Positions 1-12,458 of a stretch of DNA of 64,000 nucleotides are shown here, piece after piece. The notes beneath the pieces were generated by a model. It searched no databases and was not told the DNA's origin. It worked only from the letters and a program-made list of their open reading frames with translations. A program made the translations under genes and the position numbers. Location of the stretch: the NCBI GenBank assembly GCA_039707465.1, contig CM077644.1:85013875-85077874 (forward strand). The letters are read 5' to 3'. Numbering within the stretch: the stretch's first letter is position 1; every line of letters begins with the position of its first letter. The stretch is from Rhabdophis nuchalis (Eukaryota; Chordata; Lepidosauria; Squamata; Natricidae).

Positions 1-1734
1 TTAACATTAAGGCAGCAGGAGCAAACTGGATGTTATTTTGTTGGTAATGATGATGTCATGATTCAAGTGAGCTCAAAACTGTGAAACAACATATGTCGAC
101 AATATTTATGTTTGATAAGAGTTGGCAAACCGAGTTTGGTTTGTTTATTTTCTCTTCTGCATTAGGCATTTTAAAAAGTTTACAAAGCATGGGATGGCAG
201 TGGAATAATATTACTTACGTGCTTCACTTCTGCAACGTAGATGTAAATTAACTGGTTGCATTACTTCTTAGTAGATATTTAAATCTGGGTCTTTCCAGAC
301 TAATCCAAAGCTGGACGATTGCCAGCATTACCAATCTAAATATACTGGGAAGCTACTGTAGTTTTCTTTAACTTTTATTTTTAATCTGAGAGAGGAAAAA
401 GCATCAAAAGAACAAAAGGATGATATGGAAGAGGCATTGTAAGTGATATACAAAGTCATAATATTTCTTGACTGTACAAATAATAATAATAATGGAGGGG
501 CTTTTTCATGAACAGCCCTTCCAATTATCATACCATGGAGAAGGATGGGAATAAGAAAAATAAGAATCTGTGCTGATCATTCCAGAGATAAAGAACACTA
601 CACTCTAAAACCTTTTTACAAGGTCATCCAGGCTAATATGGAGCTGCAATTTTAAATGGACGCAGCTGGATCTTTATGGCTGATTAAGATTTCTGTTAAA
701 CAACAGGCTACTTTAATTTTTCTTGAGAATTTTTTTTTAAAAAGTTAAAAAAAAATTCAATAGCTGGAACAGGTGGCTCCAGAGCTGCATCTTTTTTTTT
801 AGCGAAACAAATTGAACATGATGCAGGCAGTGGAGTACAATCAGTGTGTTTTTCAGGAAGTAATTCTAGACATCTCAGCAAAAAACCAGTTCAGATGCTT
901 TCCCACAAGAAGCAGCATGATATGGATTTTCCATGTGGTCTATTTTCTTCTACCCAATGGCTGTTGGTCAGCTAATGTTGATCCTTAATTAGTTTATTTC
1001 CTAGCAGGTTTACTTTTCACTCATGAAATATTTGCATGCCTTTAAATAAATAGGCAAATAGATATATCCACTTCCTTAAGCATATACTCGTGCTTTGCAT
1101 GCAGGAATAACACTGGTTCAATTCCTTGTCTATAGGCAAGGTAAATTAAGAACCAGAGAGATACAGTGACCGAGTTAGATAAAACATGGGTTGGTTGAGC
1201 CAACCCAAGTGGCTTCCACGTTCTAGTCCTAGAATTCAGTTCTTTAAAAAATGGTTATTCCTCTTGGAAAACCACCTTTGCCAAGCTCCAGCTTAACTAC
1301 AGATTTATAACAAAACACCCTATTTATAAAACAAACGATAAAAAAGTACTAGAAATGGCATCATTAAATTAGTAAGCCATTATGAGTTCAATATCACTGG
1401 TTCTACACTAGAGTGATTACATAAGATACTTTGTGAATGCTTCAGGTTTTAAATGAAGCTCACATAAGCCCCTGTGTCCTCTTTTGGTTTGGTCCTCCAA
1501 AGCCCCTCCAAAGTTGCCATCAAATGATAATGTTTGAAGTGTCAGTAGATAGATATAAAATCACATTAATATTACAGCAAAGAACAAGTTATAACTAGAA
1601 ATGGAAAGTAAAGGAGGGGAATATACAAGCAGAGAGGTGTGTGTCAGGATTCCAAGTAATATGTCCGAGTAATAGTTCCAAGTAATAGACAGTGGGAATT
1701 GTTATTAATTGATCAACCACGCCCAGTGTGAAAT
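1..1734. other. unannotated AT-rich sequence
   Basis: I recognise no gene, RNA or repeat here. Only short homopolymer runs and small chance open frames are visible. Confidence 0.5.
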
Positions 1735-1945
1735 TTCCCCATCAGGGCCGCAAGCCAACTGGCAGAGTTAGGTCTTCAGGCTCTTATGGAAAGTCAGGAA
1801 GGTGGAAGGACAAGATGTTCCAAAAGGTTGGTGCCATGTCAAAGAAAGCTCTTCTCCTGGACCCCATCAGCCATAATTCCTTGAATGATGGGATCCTCAT
1901 GAAGTCTCCTCTGCCATTTGAGTCAGATGGGCCTGTCCCTTAGAG
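1735..1945 (-). mobile_element. L2-like LINE, decayed C-terminal coding fragment
   Basis: Read on the minus strand, the segment gives a degraded form of the L2-type C-terminus: an R-x-AF-x-MAP-x-FWN core followed by a KSLKT-like stretch. The same AF-GPALWNDLP block ends the better-preserved L2 copies elsewhere in this window. It is frameshifted and not functional. A different CR1-group LINE is possible. Confidence 0.45.
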
Positions 1946-1977
1946 GTGGAGGGTAATTGGCACAATTATTTCATATA

Positions 1978-2262
1978 GGCTTTACAATACAATACAACAC
2001 AACAGCAGAGTTGGAAGGGACCTTGGAGGTCTTCTAGTCCAACCCTCTGCCTAGGCAGGAGCCCTATGCCATTTCAGACAAATGGCTATCCAACATCTTC
2101 TTAAAGACTTCCAGTGGGGGCATTCACAACTTCTGGAGGCAAGCTGTTCCACTGGTTAATTGTTCTGTCAGGAAATTTCTCCTCAATTCTAAGTTGCTTC
2201 TCTCCTTGATTAGTTTCCACCCATTGCTTCTTGTTCTACTCTCAGGTGCCTTGGTAAGCACT
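1978..2262 (-). mobile_element. CR1 LINE 3' end
   Basis: Minus-strand reading gives the usual CR1 terminus: a degraded end of the RT frame (RNFLT..NQWNSLP-like), then the 3' UTR phrase for 'GLDDLQGPFQLCCCVVLY', ending in a short TATTGTATTG-type tail, which appears as tacaatacaatacaac at the left edge. CR1 tails end in short tandem repeats rather than poly(A). A second copy lies at 60965-61235. Confidence 0.8.
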
Positions 2263-4094
2263 GTAAATAACAATCTTGGCTTGCCATCAAACAAGAAATG
2301 TATTTTCTTATATTTTCTGCTGAATATGATCAGCTCAGATACTTCCTATGAAATGTCCAGAAAAGGATGGAAAAACCACAGCCACAGTCTCCTCTCACTG
2401 CCCAAAAGTATTTTTAGCTGACAACATATGTCACCTCCGTGCCTGCGGGGCTGGGCTTATAGGAACCATAATTCAAGTATCTTAAAAGACTCATGATACA
2501 GGAGGATTAAGGTGGTGATTAATATCTCCCTTTTAGTAGATCATCATAAAATATTAGGACACTCCCTTTATACCACACTGCAGACAGGTATCATTCAGCC
2601 TGTGTCTTTTGCTATTAATTCAAAATGATATTAGCTTAACCTCGCTGTACTTTGCAGTTGGCTGAGTTAAACCATGTTTCATCAAGTATCCTTTTGCTGA
2701 AGTGGTCAGATCAGGGTTTCAGAAAGGAATACCCTTATCCCTTGCATTCAATCATGTATTAATTAGAGGTATAATTGCCCCTAGAAATGGAGGTTCAATT
2801 TCACACTCTTATTTAATAAATACTTGGCAGACCTCTTCAGCTCAGTACTGAATTTCTTTTCTCAGGACTTCAAAGGAAATTAGCAGAATCTAAAAAATAA
2901 AAATAAAAAACATTAAGACCAATAGAACCAATCAAAAAAGGGGCACAACTTAGATTTTTTTTTTAAAGTACATATCTTTAAGTTTACCCAGATGGAGGCT
3001 TTGTGAAGAAAAATAGAACAGAAAAAAAATTAAAATACAGGAAATAACATTTTATTACAACAGTATTTGTCTTCATTTATTTTTAACCACTTGTAATTTT
3101 TCAAATAATCTATATGTCTCTTTGTTTTGTTCCCCTTGGTTTTTTCTTCTTCTTTCATTATTTTAAAAGCAATAAAACATTATTTTAAAAAATGATATTT
3201 GAGACTTAAACAGACCTGAATCCTTTAACAAAATGACAGTGTTGTTTTTATTTATGTAGCAAAACACTTAAATGGAAATATTTCCATTTAAAAGGCACAA
3301 TAAAAAGTGTCAGAACAATTGAGAACTTGCAAGGTTTTTAAACCGCAGCATAGACATTATGCTTCGTGGAAGACAAGTTGCTGGCAAGAAGCTGGTGTCA
3401 TTTCCAGCTATGCTAATTCTCATTATTATGCAGTGATTGTTGGTTTGCCTTCAAAGCTTTTAAGGGGGTAAGAGAGAAAGGGAAAGTATGAAATCAAAAT
3501 GGAGCTGACTAGTTACAAGTCCACAGGTGTGTCAAAGCTGTGCTTGTGTTTTTAAAAGATTAATAACAAACAAACAAATAAGTACCGGAGAATGAATGGC
3601 CTCTCAAGAAATAAGAGCATTGCTTTCATACCCTTGGAAGAGTTTCAGAAATGAGAAATGATCTACAGACATGACTTTCTCTCCAGAGCCAAAACATACT
3701 CTTTAGTTTAAAGTGGGGGAAATCTGCAGCTCATTTCACCAGTAAGTGGAGATGAAACATCTGGAATGATCACATATTTTTTTAAAAAAAATTGTAATGC
3801 CATTCTTTAGGATGTGTGACCTGAGTCCAGTTAAATTATGGGAAGATTGGGCTAATAATGCCATGATTAATAAATTCCAAAAAGGCATTTATTTCAGTCT
3901 GCAAATATATTGAACTCTGCCTATAAGTTCAAGAGATACTTAACATATAAATCTACCCCCAAAAACAGAGAACATGGTTTTCTGCACCATTTATAGTGCA
4001 TTACAATATAATTTGGAGAATAAAACGTGGATGGGACACATGCTTTCTGAATTTTCCCATTTTATCAAAATCCATTTGGTATGATTCCCATAAA
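2263..4094. other. unannotated AT-rich sequence
   Basis: No gene is recognised. The stretch has several A/T runs (for example around 2890-3190) and no clear repeat family. Confidence 0.5.
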
Positions 4095-4245
4095 ATGCTT
4101 ATGCTGAATTACTGGAGGTTTTCAAGAAAAAATTGGAGACCCATTTATCTAGGATGGAATGAGGTTTCACGCCTTGGGCAGAGGGTTGACCTAGAAGTCC
4201 TCCAAGGTTTCTTCCAGTCCTACAATTCTATTATTCTTTTTACTT
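4095..4245 (+). mobile_element. CR1 LINE 3' end, old
   Basis: The plus strand has the CR1 terminal phrase (gaggttttcaagaaaaaatt; ggttgacctagaagtcctcc; ttccagtcctacaattctat) and ends near an ATTCT-type tail. It is strongly diverged, so this is an old insertion. Confidence 0.6.
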
Positions 4246-4380
4246 TCTTTTTTTTAAGAGCTTCCATGTATTATATTTCCTCATTACTGAATTTAATCTT
4301 ATTTGGCCTATAAACATACATTATTATCATTTCTGCCTGATGTGGAAAAATTAAAGTCCAGTGTTGATGTAGAGCATGGC

Positions 4381-4406
4381 GGTGACACAAACTCTTTTGT
4401 GTCACC
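4381..4406. repeat. perfect 11-bp hairpin
   Basis: GGTGACACAAA at 4381-4391 is the exact reverse complement of TTTGTGTCACC at 4396-4406, with a 4-nt loop. It lies at the edge of a repeat-like segment. Its function is unknown. Confidence 0.6.
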
Positions 4407-4469
4407 TAACGTATCGTGACCTATCACAGTGTTTTTTTGCCTTTGTGGAGAAGGGGTGAGCATGGCCTG

Positions 4470-4890
4470 CACCAGAGGTAGGTTTCTATCATTTTGGCCC
4501 AGATCAGGCGAACTAGTAGTGGCGGTGGTAGGAGGCTCCGCCCACCTGCCCAGACACTTCTGCACATGCACAAAAGCTTCTGCACATGTATAGAAGCTTC
4601 TGTGTATGCACACATGATGCATCTGTGAATACACAGAAGCTTCTATACATGTGGGTGGGTTTCAGCAGGTATGCACCGTTACGCCCATACCCATTCCTGA
4701 AATTTAGCATGTCTTCCCATACCCATTCTTCCAGAGGCCCCATACCGGAACTCTCCCTCCCCTGGCCTGCCCCCCTTGCTTGCTCCCCCTGCCTGCCCAG
4801 TTGCCACTCACTCACTCGCCCCGCCTGTCCGCACCAGGCTTGCCCCACCCACCCACTTCCTTTACCGGAGGGAGGTTTGGGAGAAGCCCA
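4470..4890. repeat. composite short-repeat segment, possibly MITE-derived
   Basis: The segment holds several degenerate direct copies of a unit like AGAAGCTTCTGCACATG (about 4555-4655), followed by a C-rich stretch resembling the CAGTGGTGGG-ended hAT MITEs found later in the window. Overlapping open frames on both strands here are by-products of composition. I cannot define the ends. Confidence 0.35.
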
Positions 4891-6546
4891 TGTGGTGCAC
4901 ACTCCCTTGTCTTTGACAGCCATCTGGTTTCCAGTTTGATAGCCCTGATGTAGAGGACTTCAATCCAATGCAATGTCCCAAAGTTGTAGGAGATGGCAAC
5001 TCCCAACAACTCTAGTTAGCCTTTCAGCAATAGTCAGAATGGCTACAGGAACATTAGCAGGTGTAACCCAACACCTTTGTGCAATACAACTCTGGCAAAG
5101 GCTGCACTAAAGAAAAACAGCACTTTGCAAGAATTTGACCTTGGGTGTGCTCGAGTAGTTACAAAGTTGGAAAGCTTCATGATTTCCAGACTGTACTGTT
5201 CATATAATTTATACAATCAGTATATTTGGTTACATCATTTCCTTCTTTGTTCTAATAATTTACAGAACACCAAAGAAAACTTAGAATGCTGCCTCTGTTT
5301 AAAAATCAACAGCCAGTTACTGATTAACCAAAAATTGTGCCTTGCAGTTAATTTGTTAAAAAGAACAAGAGATTGAGATTGTGGGTGTGATTATCTCTGG
5401 CTGTTGATTCTTGGCAGCTGCAATGTTATATCCAAAAGAAAAAGCATTTTAGATTCTTGGCCATAATGAACTATGAAACCAAAGAATCCTGATGCCAATG
5501 TACCCAGAGCTGAACAATTATGAAAAGAGAATAGTATAAATTCTTTTCTTTCTTTTGGGTTTCTTTTGGTTTTTTTTTTTTTTTTTTACAGGAAATCAAA
5601 AGTGTTGTGTCTGTGCATAAGTAACCCATAAGAATATAAGATTGAGACTTCAGTACACTCTATAGCTTTTTATAATCTTCTTACATACAGATGTAAAACT
5701 GGCAATAATAGACAATATGAAGAGTAAAGATAAGATGGAGGGAGTTAGAAATTCAGAATATTCACTTCTAGAGATTTGGTGAAGAGAATTGCCTTTTTAT
5801 CATCCCAGAAGAATAACAGTAACACGTTAAAAGGGTAGCAATTCATATTAACAATATATGAATATATACCCAAAAGATAAAACAGAGCCACTGAATAATC
5901 AAAGAACAAATGCTAGTAAGGCAATACTAATCCCAATGTTTTATCTTTTCCTGAATCTGCCTTGATGAAATCTAGAATGGATTTCAAACACAATGGAATG
6001 AATGTGGGTTCTCTTTATTGTGCAACCCCCAACGTCATTGGGGGAAAATCTCTGGGGAAGTTATAAAGGAAACAAGGAAATGCTCATGATTGGACCAAAC
6101 CTGAAACTCACTCAGAGATTTGGGATCTGTCAGGCTAAGCCCAAGAACAACGTAAAGTCAGCCAGAGTTCAGTTGTTTATTTGCTTATACACAATAGGCA
6201 GAAGCTTGCCAGACTAAACCTTGATGATTCTCAGTCTAATGGATATTTCCTGGGAGATTCCAGGGTGTGGCTATTCTTTCTCTCTTCCTGTTTTCCTATC
6301 CAGCCCTGGGCTGGGCTGCCTCTTTCTCTCCCTCAATTTTCTAAAATGTGCTCCCTCCTTCCTGGGAAACTGTTGTTTTGCTATAGTCCATTCCACCCGC
6401 TTCCCCTCTGTAGGCATCATCTCTCAGAGGATCCATGTATATGACAATGAACACATAAATATACATAATGTCGGCTACAATGTCCTACCTGTAAATGACT
6501 ACTTCAGCTTCAACCACAATAATACACGGGCAAACAATAGATACAA
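4891..6546. other. unannotated sequence
   Basis: Nothing recognisable apart from a poly(T) run at about 5567-5587. Confidence 0.5.
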
Positions 6547-6612
6547 ATTCAATTCAATTTCAATTCAATTCATTAAATTTATAAACCGCCCCACTCTCCC
6601 CAAAGGGATTTT
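6547..6612 (-). mobile_element. L2 3' tail fragment
   Basis: TTTATAAACCGCCCC-ACTCTCCCCAAAGGG is the reverse complement of the L2 3' terminus (CCCTTTGGGGAGAG..GGCGGTTTATAAA). It is preceded by an AATTC-type simple repeat, the tail of the insertion. Only about 65 bp are present. Confidence 0.6.
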
Positions 6613-6644
6613 ATTCAAAGTAAACCACTCTAAACTCGATTGCA

Positions 6645-6895
6645 GAAAATAATATTTCAGCAACAGAGTGGTCAATGCCTGGAATGCATTACCTAATTCT
6701 GTTGTTACATCCTCAAACCCCCATAACTTTAACCTTAAACTGTCAACCGTGGACCTCACTAGCGCACCAGTGTGCCTACCATCCCTGTCCTACTGTCCCC
6801 ATTTATTTGTACTCATTTCCTGTGTTCATGTTTATACTTATACCTGTTATCTTGTACATGTTTGACAAACTAAATGAATAAATAAAATAAACACA
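6645..6895 (+). mobile_element. CR1/L2-group LINE 3' end
   Basis: The plus strand encodes a decayed RVVNAWNALPNSVV stretch, matching the end of CR1/L2-group RT frames (R-V-x-x-x-W-N-x-L-P). An AT-rich 3' UTR follows and ends in TGAATAAATAAAATAAA. It is 5' truncated. The exact family is not certain. Confidence 0.6.
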
Positions 6896-7016
6896 CATGA
6901 GTATACACACAGACATTTGATACAATATACAACTTTGCTGGGTGATTGGCAGAAGACAGATGGTAAGTGAGTGAGAAATATCTATAACTCATGTGTAGGA
7001 TGAAGGTGAAGTTTCA

Positions 7017-7345
7017 TTCTTTGAGCTTGACGATTGGTTTCCGTATGTTTTGTTACCAGTCTAGGTAACAACTTCAGCAGAGTGTATGGAATGTCAGTGT
7101 TGGTGGTGTTCTGCTTATAAGGGCTTTGGATGGTCAGTAAGTCTTGTGCTGGGAGGGTCACATCAGGTAACGGTCTTGCTATGGATGTAGTGATGCATCA
7201 GGTATGGTTCACATTAGGTGAGGATCATTGGGAGGTGAAGTTGTGGTTAGGGGGAGGTTTGCATGGGTTGGTTGAAGGTCGGTGCCATTGCTGGTTGTGC
7301 GGTTCACTTGAATTCTCAAGGGTTCATAGGCTGGCTGTAGGTTGA
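7017..7345 (-). mobile_element. Penelope-like element fragment with hammerhead-like core
   Basis: On the minus strand the segment reads CTGAAGT, then a perfect GTTACC/GGTAAC stem with a six-base loop, then AAAAC. That resembles the hammerhead layout CTGANGA - stem II - GAAA known from Penelope-like elements. The neighbouring bases resemble the Penelope fragments at 31840, 34525 and 51355 (GTTACCTAG...GGTAA, then an ACCAAGCTC-like run). The core has substitutions, so activity is unlikely. The right boundary is a guess. Confidence 0.45.
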
Positions 7346-8250
7346 TGTGGATTGCTTGTGGAAATAGTTACATTATAAAAATTTACAGGGGATCAAAGGC
7401 AGCACAAGTAGGTCATTTATTCAGACTTCACTACATAGGTAAATGAAGATTGTATGGTTAAATAAGAATTCCTTCACAGATTCCTTTGGTTTGAGAGTTG
7501 AATTCTTTTCAGAGTGTAACAAGAGAATCAATCAGATTGTCTAGTACAAGCTATTTCTTTCTCTTTTTTTATAGCAGGTGTTATTATGCAAAGCCAAACA
7601 TGCCATAAATGTTGATAATGTCAGAGACAACAGTGTCAGTGGTAAAACTGAAATGAGCTTGCTGCCTTATGCAGTAGCTCAATTTGGAAGACAAAGAAAC
7701 TTGACTTTAAAGGCATCTGAATCAATCCCAAATTCAAATTAAATTTGGAATATCCTGTAGAGCTTAAGGATGTAGCTCCATTTACCATGTGCAGTTAAAG
7801 AGCAAACAAATTTTTCATTTAGAAGAAATTGAACAAGGATTACACAAAACATCGAACATTTTCAGTGCCATTTTTCTCCATAAAAGTCAAGTTAAGAATC
7901 TTCTGGCCTTAATCATATGTGCTCCAGAGATCCTTCTGACAGGAAAACGAATAGTGGTGCTTTTTTCTCCCTTTGTTCTTTCCAACTGCAAAACCAAACC
8001 AGGCGATCATCAGGTTGTGAAACATTGGCTTAAGAGATTTACCCACTTGTACCATACCACTACACAACCATGCCTTGGCAACATTTTTTTCCTGCCATGT
8101 CCCAAGGAAGATGCCTCTACCGCATCCTCAGCCATGAGTTAGCCTTTAGGTTATCCTTAATGGCATCAGTGTTAAAGTTGCACTTTCTGTCTTATTTCAT
8201 CATCATCAAAGAACAATCTCAATGTGGGTCACGTCTGTTAGGCTTTATCT
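7346..8250. other. unannotated sequence
   Basis: I see no gene or repeat family here. Short open frames at 7789-8142 have no recognisable domain. Confidence 0.45.
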
Positions 8251-8261
8251 CCCATTGTCTT

Positions 8262-8601
8262 AAAGGGACATGGTGGTTCAGTGGCTAAGACGCTGAGCTT
8301 GTTGATCAAAAAGGTTTGAATCCCTAGTGCCATATAATGGAGTGAGCTCCTGTTACTTGTTCCAGCTTCTGCCAATCTAGAAATTTGAAAGCATGTAATA
8401 ATGCAAGTAGAAAAATAGGAATCACCTTTGCTGGGAAGGTAACTGTGTTCTATGCGCCTTTGGCATTAAGTCATGCTAGCCGCATGACCATGGTGATGCC
8501 TTTGGACAGCGCTGACTCTTCAGTTTTGAAAAGGAGATGAGTACCGCCCCCTAAAGTTGGGAACGACTAGCACATATGTGCAAGGGGAATCTTTACCTTT
8601 A
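8262..8601 (+). mobile_element. Sauria SINE, full length, with 11-bp TSD
   Basis: The tRNA-related head contains an A-box-like GTGGTTCAGTGGCTAAG and a B-box-like GGTTTGAATCCC. The body and the end (gcacatatgtgcaaggggaa, then CTTTACCTTTAC) match the Sauria SINE layout, whose 3' part is shared with Bov-B LINEs. The insertion is framed by a perfect direct repeat, CCCATTGTCTT, at 8251-8261 and 8602-8612. It is diverged but structurally complete. It would have been transcribed by RNA polymerase III and mobilised by Bov-B enzymes. Confidence 0.87.
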
Positions 8602-8805
8602 CCCATTGTCTTGGAAAGAAGTCAGATGACTGACAGGGACTTGAAAGAGAGTCAGTAGGGTAGGATAAGGAACTGCCATGGGGACAAAGAAATCACGCTG
8701 GTGTTGTTGATCTACCTAATCAAGCTTGTGTAACCCAACTGTAAAGAAAGTACTTTAAGAGGAAGATACTGATAATCAGATCATGAAATACTCCAGAAGC
8801 TGTAT

Positions 8806-9025
8806 TTTTTTTTAAATTCAATTTATACCCCGCCCTTCTCCAACGGACTCAGGGCGGCGCACAGGAATATTAAAAATACATACAAACCATATAAAATTTT
8901 AAAAACCTATTCGATGAAATCCTGTGCTAAAACCAAATTAAACCAAATTAAAATCCCCAAATTTAAAACTATCTAAAAGTCAGTTGTGGAGGTTACGCAA
9001 GGCCGGCTAGATGGAACAAATGTGT
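8806..9025 (-). mobile_element. L2 LINE 3' UTR fragment
   Basis: The minus strand carries the last codons of the L2 frame (FxxAGL region at about 9000-9025), the 3' UTR (GCGCCGCCCTGAGTCC) and the GGGCGGGGTATAAATTGAATTT terminus next to a short A-tail (T-run at 8806-8814). Confidence 0.75.
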
Positions 9026-9126
9026 ATTGACTTGAGTGCCAGATTTCTTTTTAAAGTTAATTTTAAGGTGTCATATGATTATAGAAGGTGAAAGGAAAGA
9101 TCTCTGGTTTCTTGTAGAATTCAAAC

Positions 9127-9204
9127 ATGTTGCAATGCAATGCAGTGCAGTGCAGTGCAATGCAATGTAGTGCAATGCAGTGCAGTGCAGTGCAATGCAA
9201 TGCA
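9127..9204. repeat. pentanucleotide TGCAA/TGCAG array
   Basis: About 15 tandem copies of TGCAR are present, with the final base switching between A and G in blocks. Cysteine/leucine/histidine-rich open frames across it are artefacts. Confidence 0.9.
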
Positions 9205-10761
9205 AACGAATTGAGAGATAATTTGTGAGGTCTTTTTATTTTTGCATCAGTGTTACATGAATTCAACCTCATAATAAACCCACACTGGATTTATTCAGTA
9301 ATCCAAAATTATGCTTGCCAATTTCTGGAGGACACATGAACCTGGTGCCAATGAGATAACACAGCCTAATAATCAGATTTAGCTTATTCCACACACCTAA
9401 TATTGAAATAGATAAAAGCATATGCTTAAAAATTTAAAGACCCGACATATACTTACCTAGACAATAATATGAAAGTGGTACCATTTGTTTCTTATGAGAT
9501 TTAAAAAAAATAAAATTTAGTCTAATTTACAGTTTTTGTGGTTTCTGTCATCAAATACAAATATCTTTAACATCAACCAAGCTGGATATTATCATATAAA
9601 GGTCATGAGTTAGGAAGGGAAGAAGAGTCTGCACATTGGGTGGAATTTTGGAGAATTTGGCAAACAGCTGATTGAGCTCATATAAAGTGCACGTTTCTTA
9701 TTTAACAGAGGAAAACATGTAATGGGCTATCCATTGGCATATGCATAGCTACTAGGAGTATGCATTTAAAATGCAAGTGAAATTACAACTAATTAAATAA
9801 ATATATGTTCTTATGGAAGGAAGCAGAGCAGAGTATTACACTGTACTGAGATATTGAGATGATCCTTGTTCTTTCCCCCATGTACCCATAGATCCTTCTA
9901 ATGCACATATACATAATTTTTGTGCTTCATTTGGCTTGTGTCATCTCATTAAAACGTTGCCATGTAAATGTATCATAAGTGTTGCCTGAAGATTTCTGTC
10001 TCATGCAAAATTTAGCTTAAATTCTTCTGGCATCAAATACTTTCTTATGCACAAACCTTCTGTTTGCTTTGCTGACATTCCTTCTTAGTTGGCTCTCATG
10101 GTGATTCATTATCTCGTGATATGGATTTCCAAGTATCATCTTTGCATTGATTTTTATATCTTTAATAACCTCTCCACTGAAGATGGCTCCACTTGGTGTC
10201 ATTGATCGCATCAAAAATTCAAGGCTTACAGAAATACTAGAGGGCTAATTGGTAGTAGAACATTTCAGACTTAATCTTAATGCGGTCTTAATCTTTTGCA
10301 CTAAACCTACCTGGAGGTTTGCTCATTGGAACTAAAGGGGAAAATTGAGTATTCAGCTGAAAATTACCTGGTTTAAGATACACAAGACACACAGAAAATC
10401 CAGATAGTTGGATTTGGAATCATTAAAATCAAGCTGCTTTTGGCAACTGACTTCAAAACCCTGGGTTATCAATGTCTCTCAGTCCTAAATCATTTTACTC
10501 TCTATAACCATAAAATGAATATACATCTGCTGTCAGACAAAAGACAGTCTGTCTAAGTATCCATTTCGAGGTTTAAATGCATTGCTCATATAGATTGATA
10601 TGCTGTTGTTGTCCTGATTTAGCAAGTGTATATAGAACCATTTTGGCTGATCACAACATTTACAAGGGTGCTAACTTCAAAGGCCTATCTTTACGTCTTT
10701 CTGCTTTGGCAGTTCATTTCTTGAACACCTTGGCCAACCTGAAATCTCTACTAATCAAATG
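9205..10761. other. unannotated AT-rich sequence
   Basis: No gene or repeat family recognised. Confidence 0.5.
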
Positions 10762-11180
10762 TGTATTTATTTATCAAACTTGTATGCTGCCCATCTTGCC
10801 GAAGGCAATTCTAGGAGGCTTACAGCCATTGAATAAAATGCACTATAAAACAGTAAAGCAATAAGGATCTTAAATTTAAAATAAAACTAAGCAAGATGGA
10901 GATGGACGGAGCAAAGTGTACACAGGGAGGAAGTAAGATGATCTATTCTATTATTACCCACATCCAAAGTGCCATGCATTGGGACTCCAGGCCATTAGCA
11001 AGATTCATGTTTCAAGGCTTTTCAGAAGGCCAAAAGAGTGGGAGCAGACCTGACCTCAGGGGGCAAGGTTTTCCAGAGGGCAGGAGACATGCCAGAAAAG
11101 GCACATTTCCTGGATGCATCTAGCTGGAATTCATTGACTGAAAGGGTCCACAGCATGCCCCTTCTGCCAGTAAGGGTGGG
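10762..11180 (-). mobile_element. L2-group LINE 3' end, separate subfamily
   Basis: The left edge is the reverse complement of a LINE 3' terminus (CCTAGAATTGCCTTCGGCAA, then GGGCAGCATACAAGTTTGATAAATAAATAC). Farther right the minus strand gives a decayed C-terminal RT-frame segment with F-SFG-L-LP-type residues. The terminus differs from the main L2 group of this window, so it is a different subfamily. Confidence 0.6.
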
Positions 11181-11969
11181 TGGAAGGATCAGTCCATCAG
11201 GGTGAGCTTGTTTCTGAGATAGCCTGGACTCATTGCCTCTTCATGTAGACATTCAACAAATTGGGGTCATACAAATATGTTGATAATGCAAGACCTGGAA
11301 AGTTAGCTAATACAGGTATAATGGTGGAACATTTGGAACATATAATCTGTACCAGAAGGTTCAATTTGGAGAAGGTTGCTTTAAATGTCTGTGCTTTTTT
11401 GGGGAGCTTCATTTTATTTCTATCCAATGGATACACAGGCACTGATGTTAGCATTTGGCAAGCAGTGTCAAATCCTGAGACTCTAGAAAGGTGATCCAAT
11501 TCTAGGCTGCAACTGTTGGAGCTAATATTTCGTGTGGTTTGCATGTTTCCTCTGTATGCCTAGTCGGAGCAGTGGGAGATTAAAAACAATTCAAACTAGT
11601 ATATGGAGTCCCTTCTATGGAGTTATAGGCATATCATTTCAACTTCAATAGCCCAGACCATGAGAGATACACCTTGAGATAAAGCCAGCATCATTAAATA
11701 GCTGAAATTTAACATGTACATAATTGCCAAATCAGAAGCTCCTGGATGGAAGTTGTCAGTGGGGTTCTATTACTACAAATGATTTTGGGGTAGCAAAGAA
11801 GAAGTCTTATGAAAAAGAATTAAGGTTGCAAAATTTAATCCATTAATTTGATAGATGATTTGATTTGTTTAATTATTTAAAATGCTTCCTGGCAGCTTCC
11901 GCTACCTTAACGGGAGATGAGAAATAATAAGGGTTATTGTACAGGAACATTTCTGATTAATCAGGCAGC
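11181..11969. other. unannotated sequence
   Basis: No recognisable feature. Overlapping open frames of about 75-105 codons on both strands have no domain signature. Confidence 0.45.
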
Positions 11970-12020
11970 AAAGTAAGGGAGGGAGGGAGAGAGGGAGGGA
12001 GGGAGGGAGGAAGGGAAGGA
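11970..12020. repeat. GGGA/GGAA purine microsatellite
   Basis: The stretch is a GGGA tandem with GAGA and GGAA interruptions. Confidence 0.9.
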
Positions 12021-12458
12021 TTATATTGTTTCAAGCCCTTCTAAAAATCCCAGATTCCCAATGCCATTTTAAATATATAATTTACCCTCCTCTATCACTG
12101 CATAAGGTGTAGTCACCAAATGGATGGTGGATGAAATGATACTTGTTTGTATGTATTGCCTAAAATGGAAGTATGACTTCTGTTTTAACACAAATTGTAA
12201 TATACACATATCCAATACAATTACTGGATTAAGTGAAGGAAAGACTAGACTTTCTATAATCAATTTTCAATTGTAATAGGATTTTAATAGCAAAAGTGAG
12301 GTGGTAGTCATTTTTTGGGGGCGGAGGGAATATATTGTGGAAGTAATATTGCAACCAGTTTTCTTTCCAACCAAGGTTGGATAATTGAGCTATTCTATAT
12401 ATTGCTGGATATACATTCCCCTTATCATTGTCTGTTAGGTATATGGTCAGGAAATGAT

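Noticed and set aside
8262..8320. tRNA-like A and B boxes, also at 20699 and 34030
   Set aside because: They are heads of SINEs; the sequence after them does not fold into a complete tRNA.
8270..8605. Evidence of CRISPR-like spacing or phage/bacterial genes anywhere
   Set aside because: No regularly spaced repeats with unique spacers, no operons and no ribosome binding sites; repeats are all eukaryotic families.
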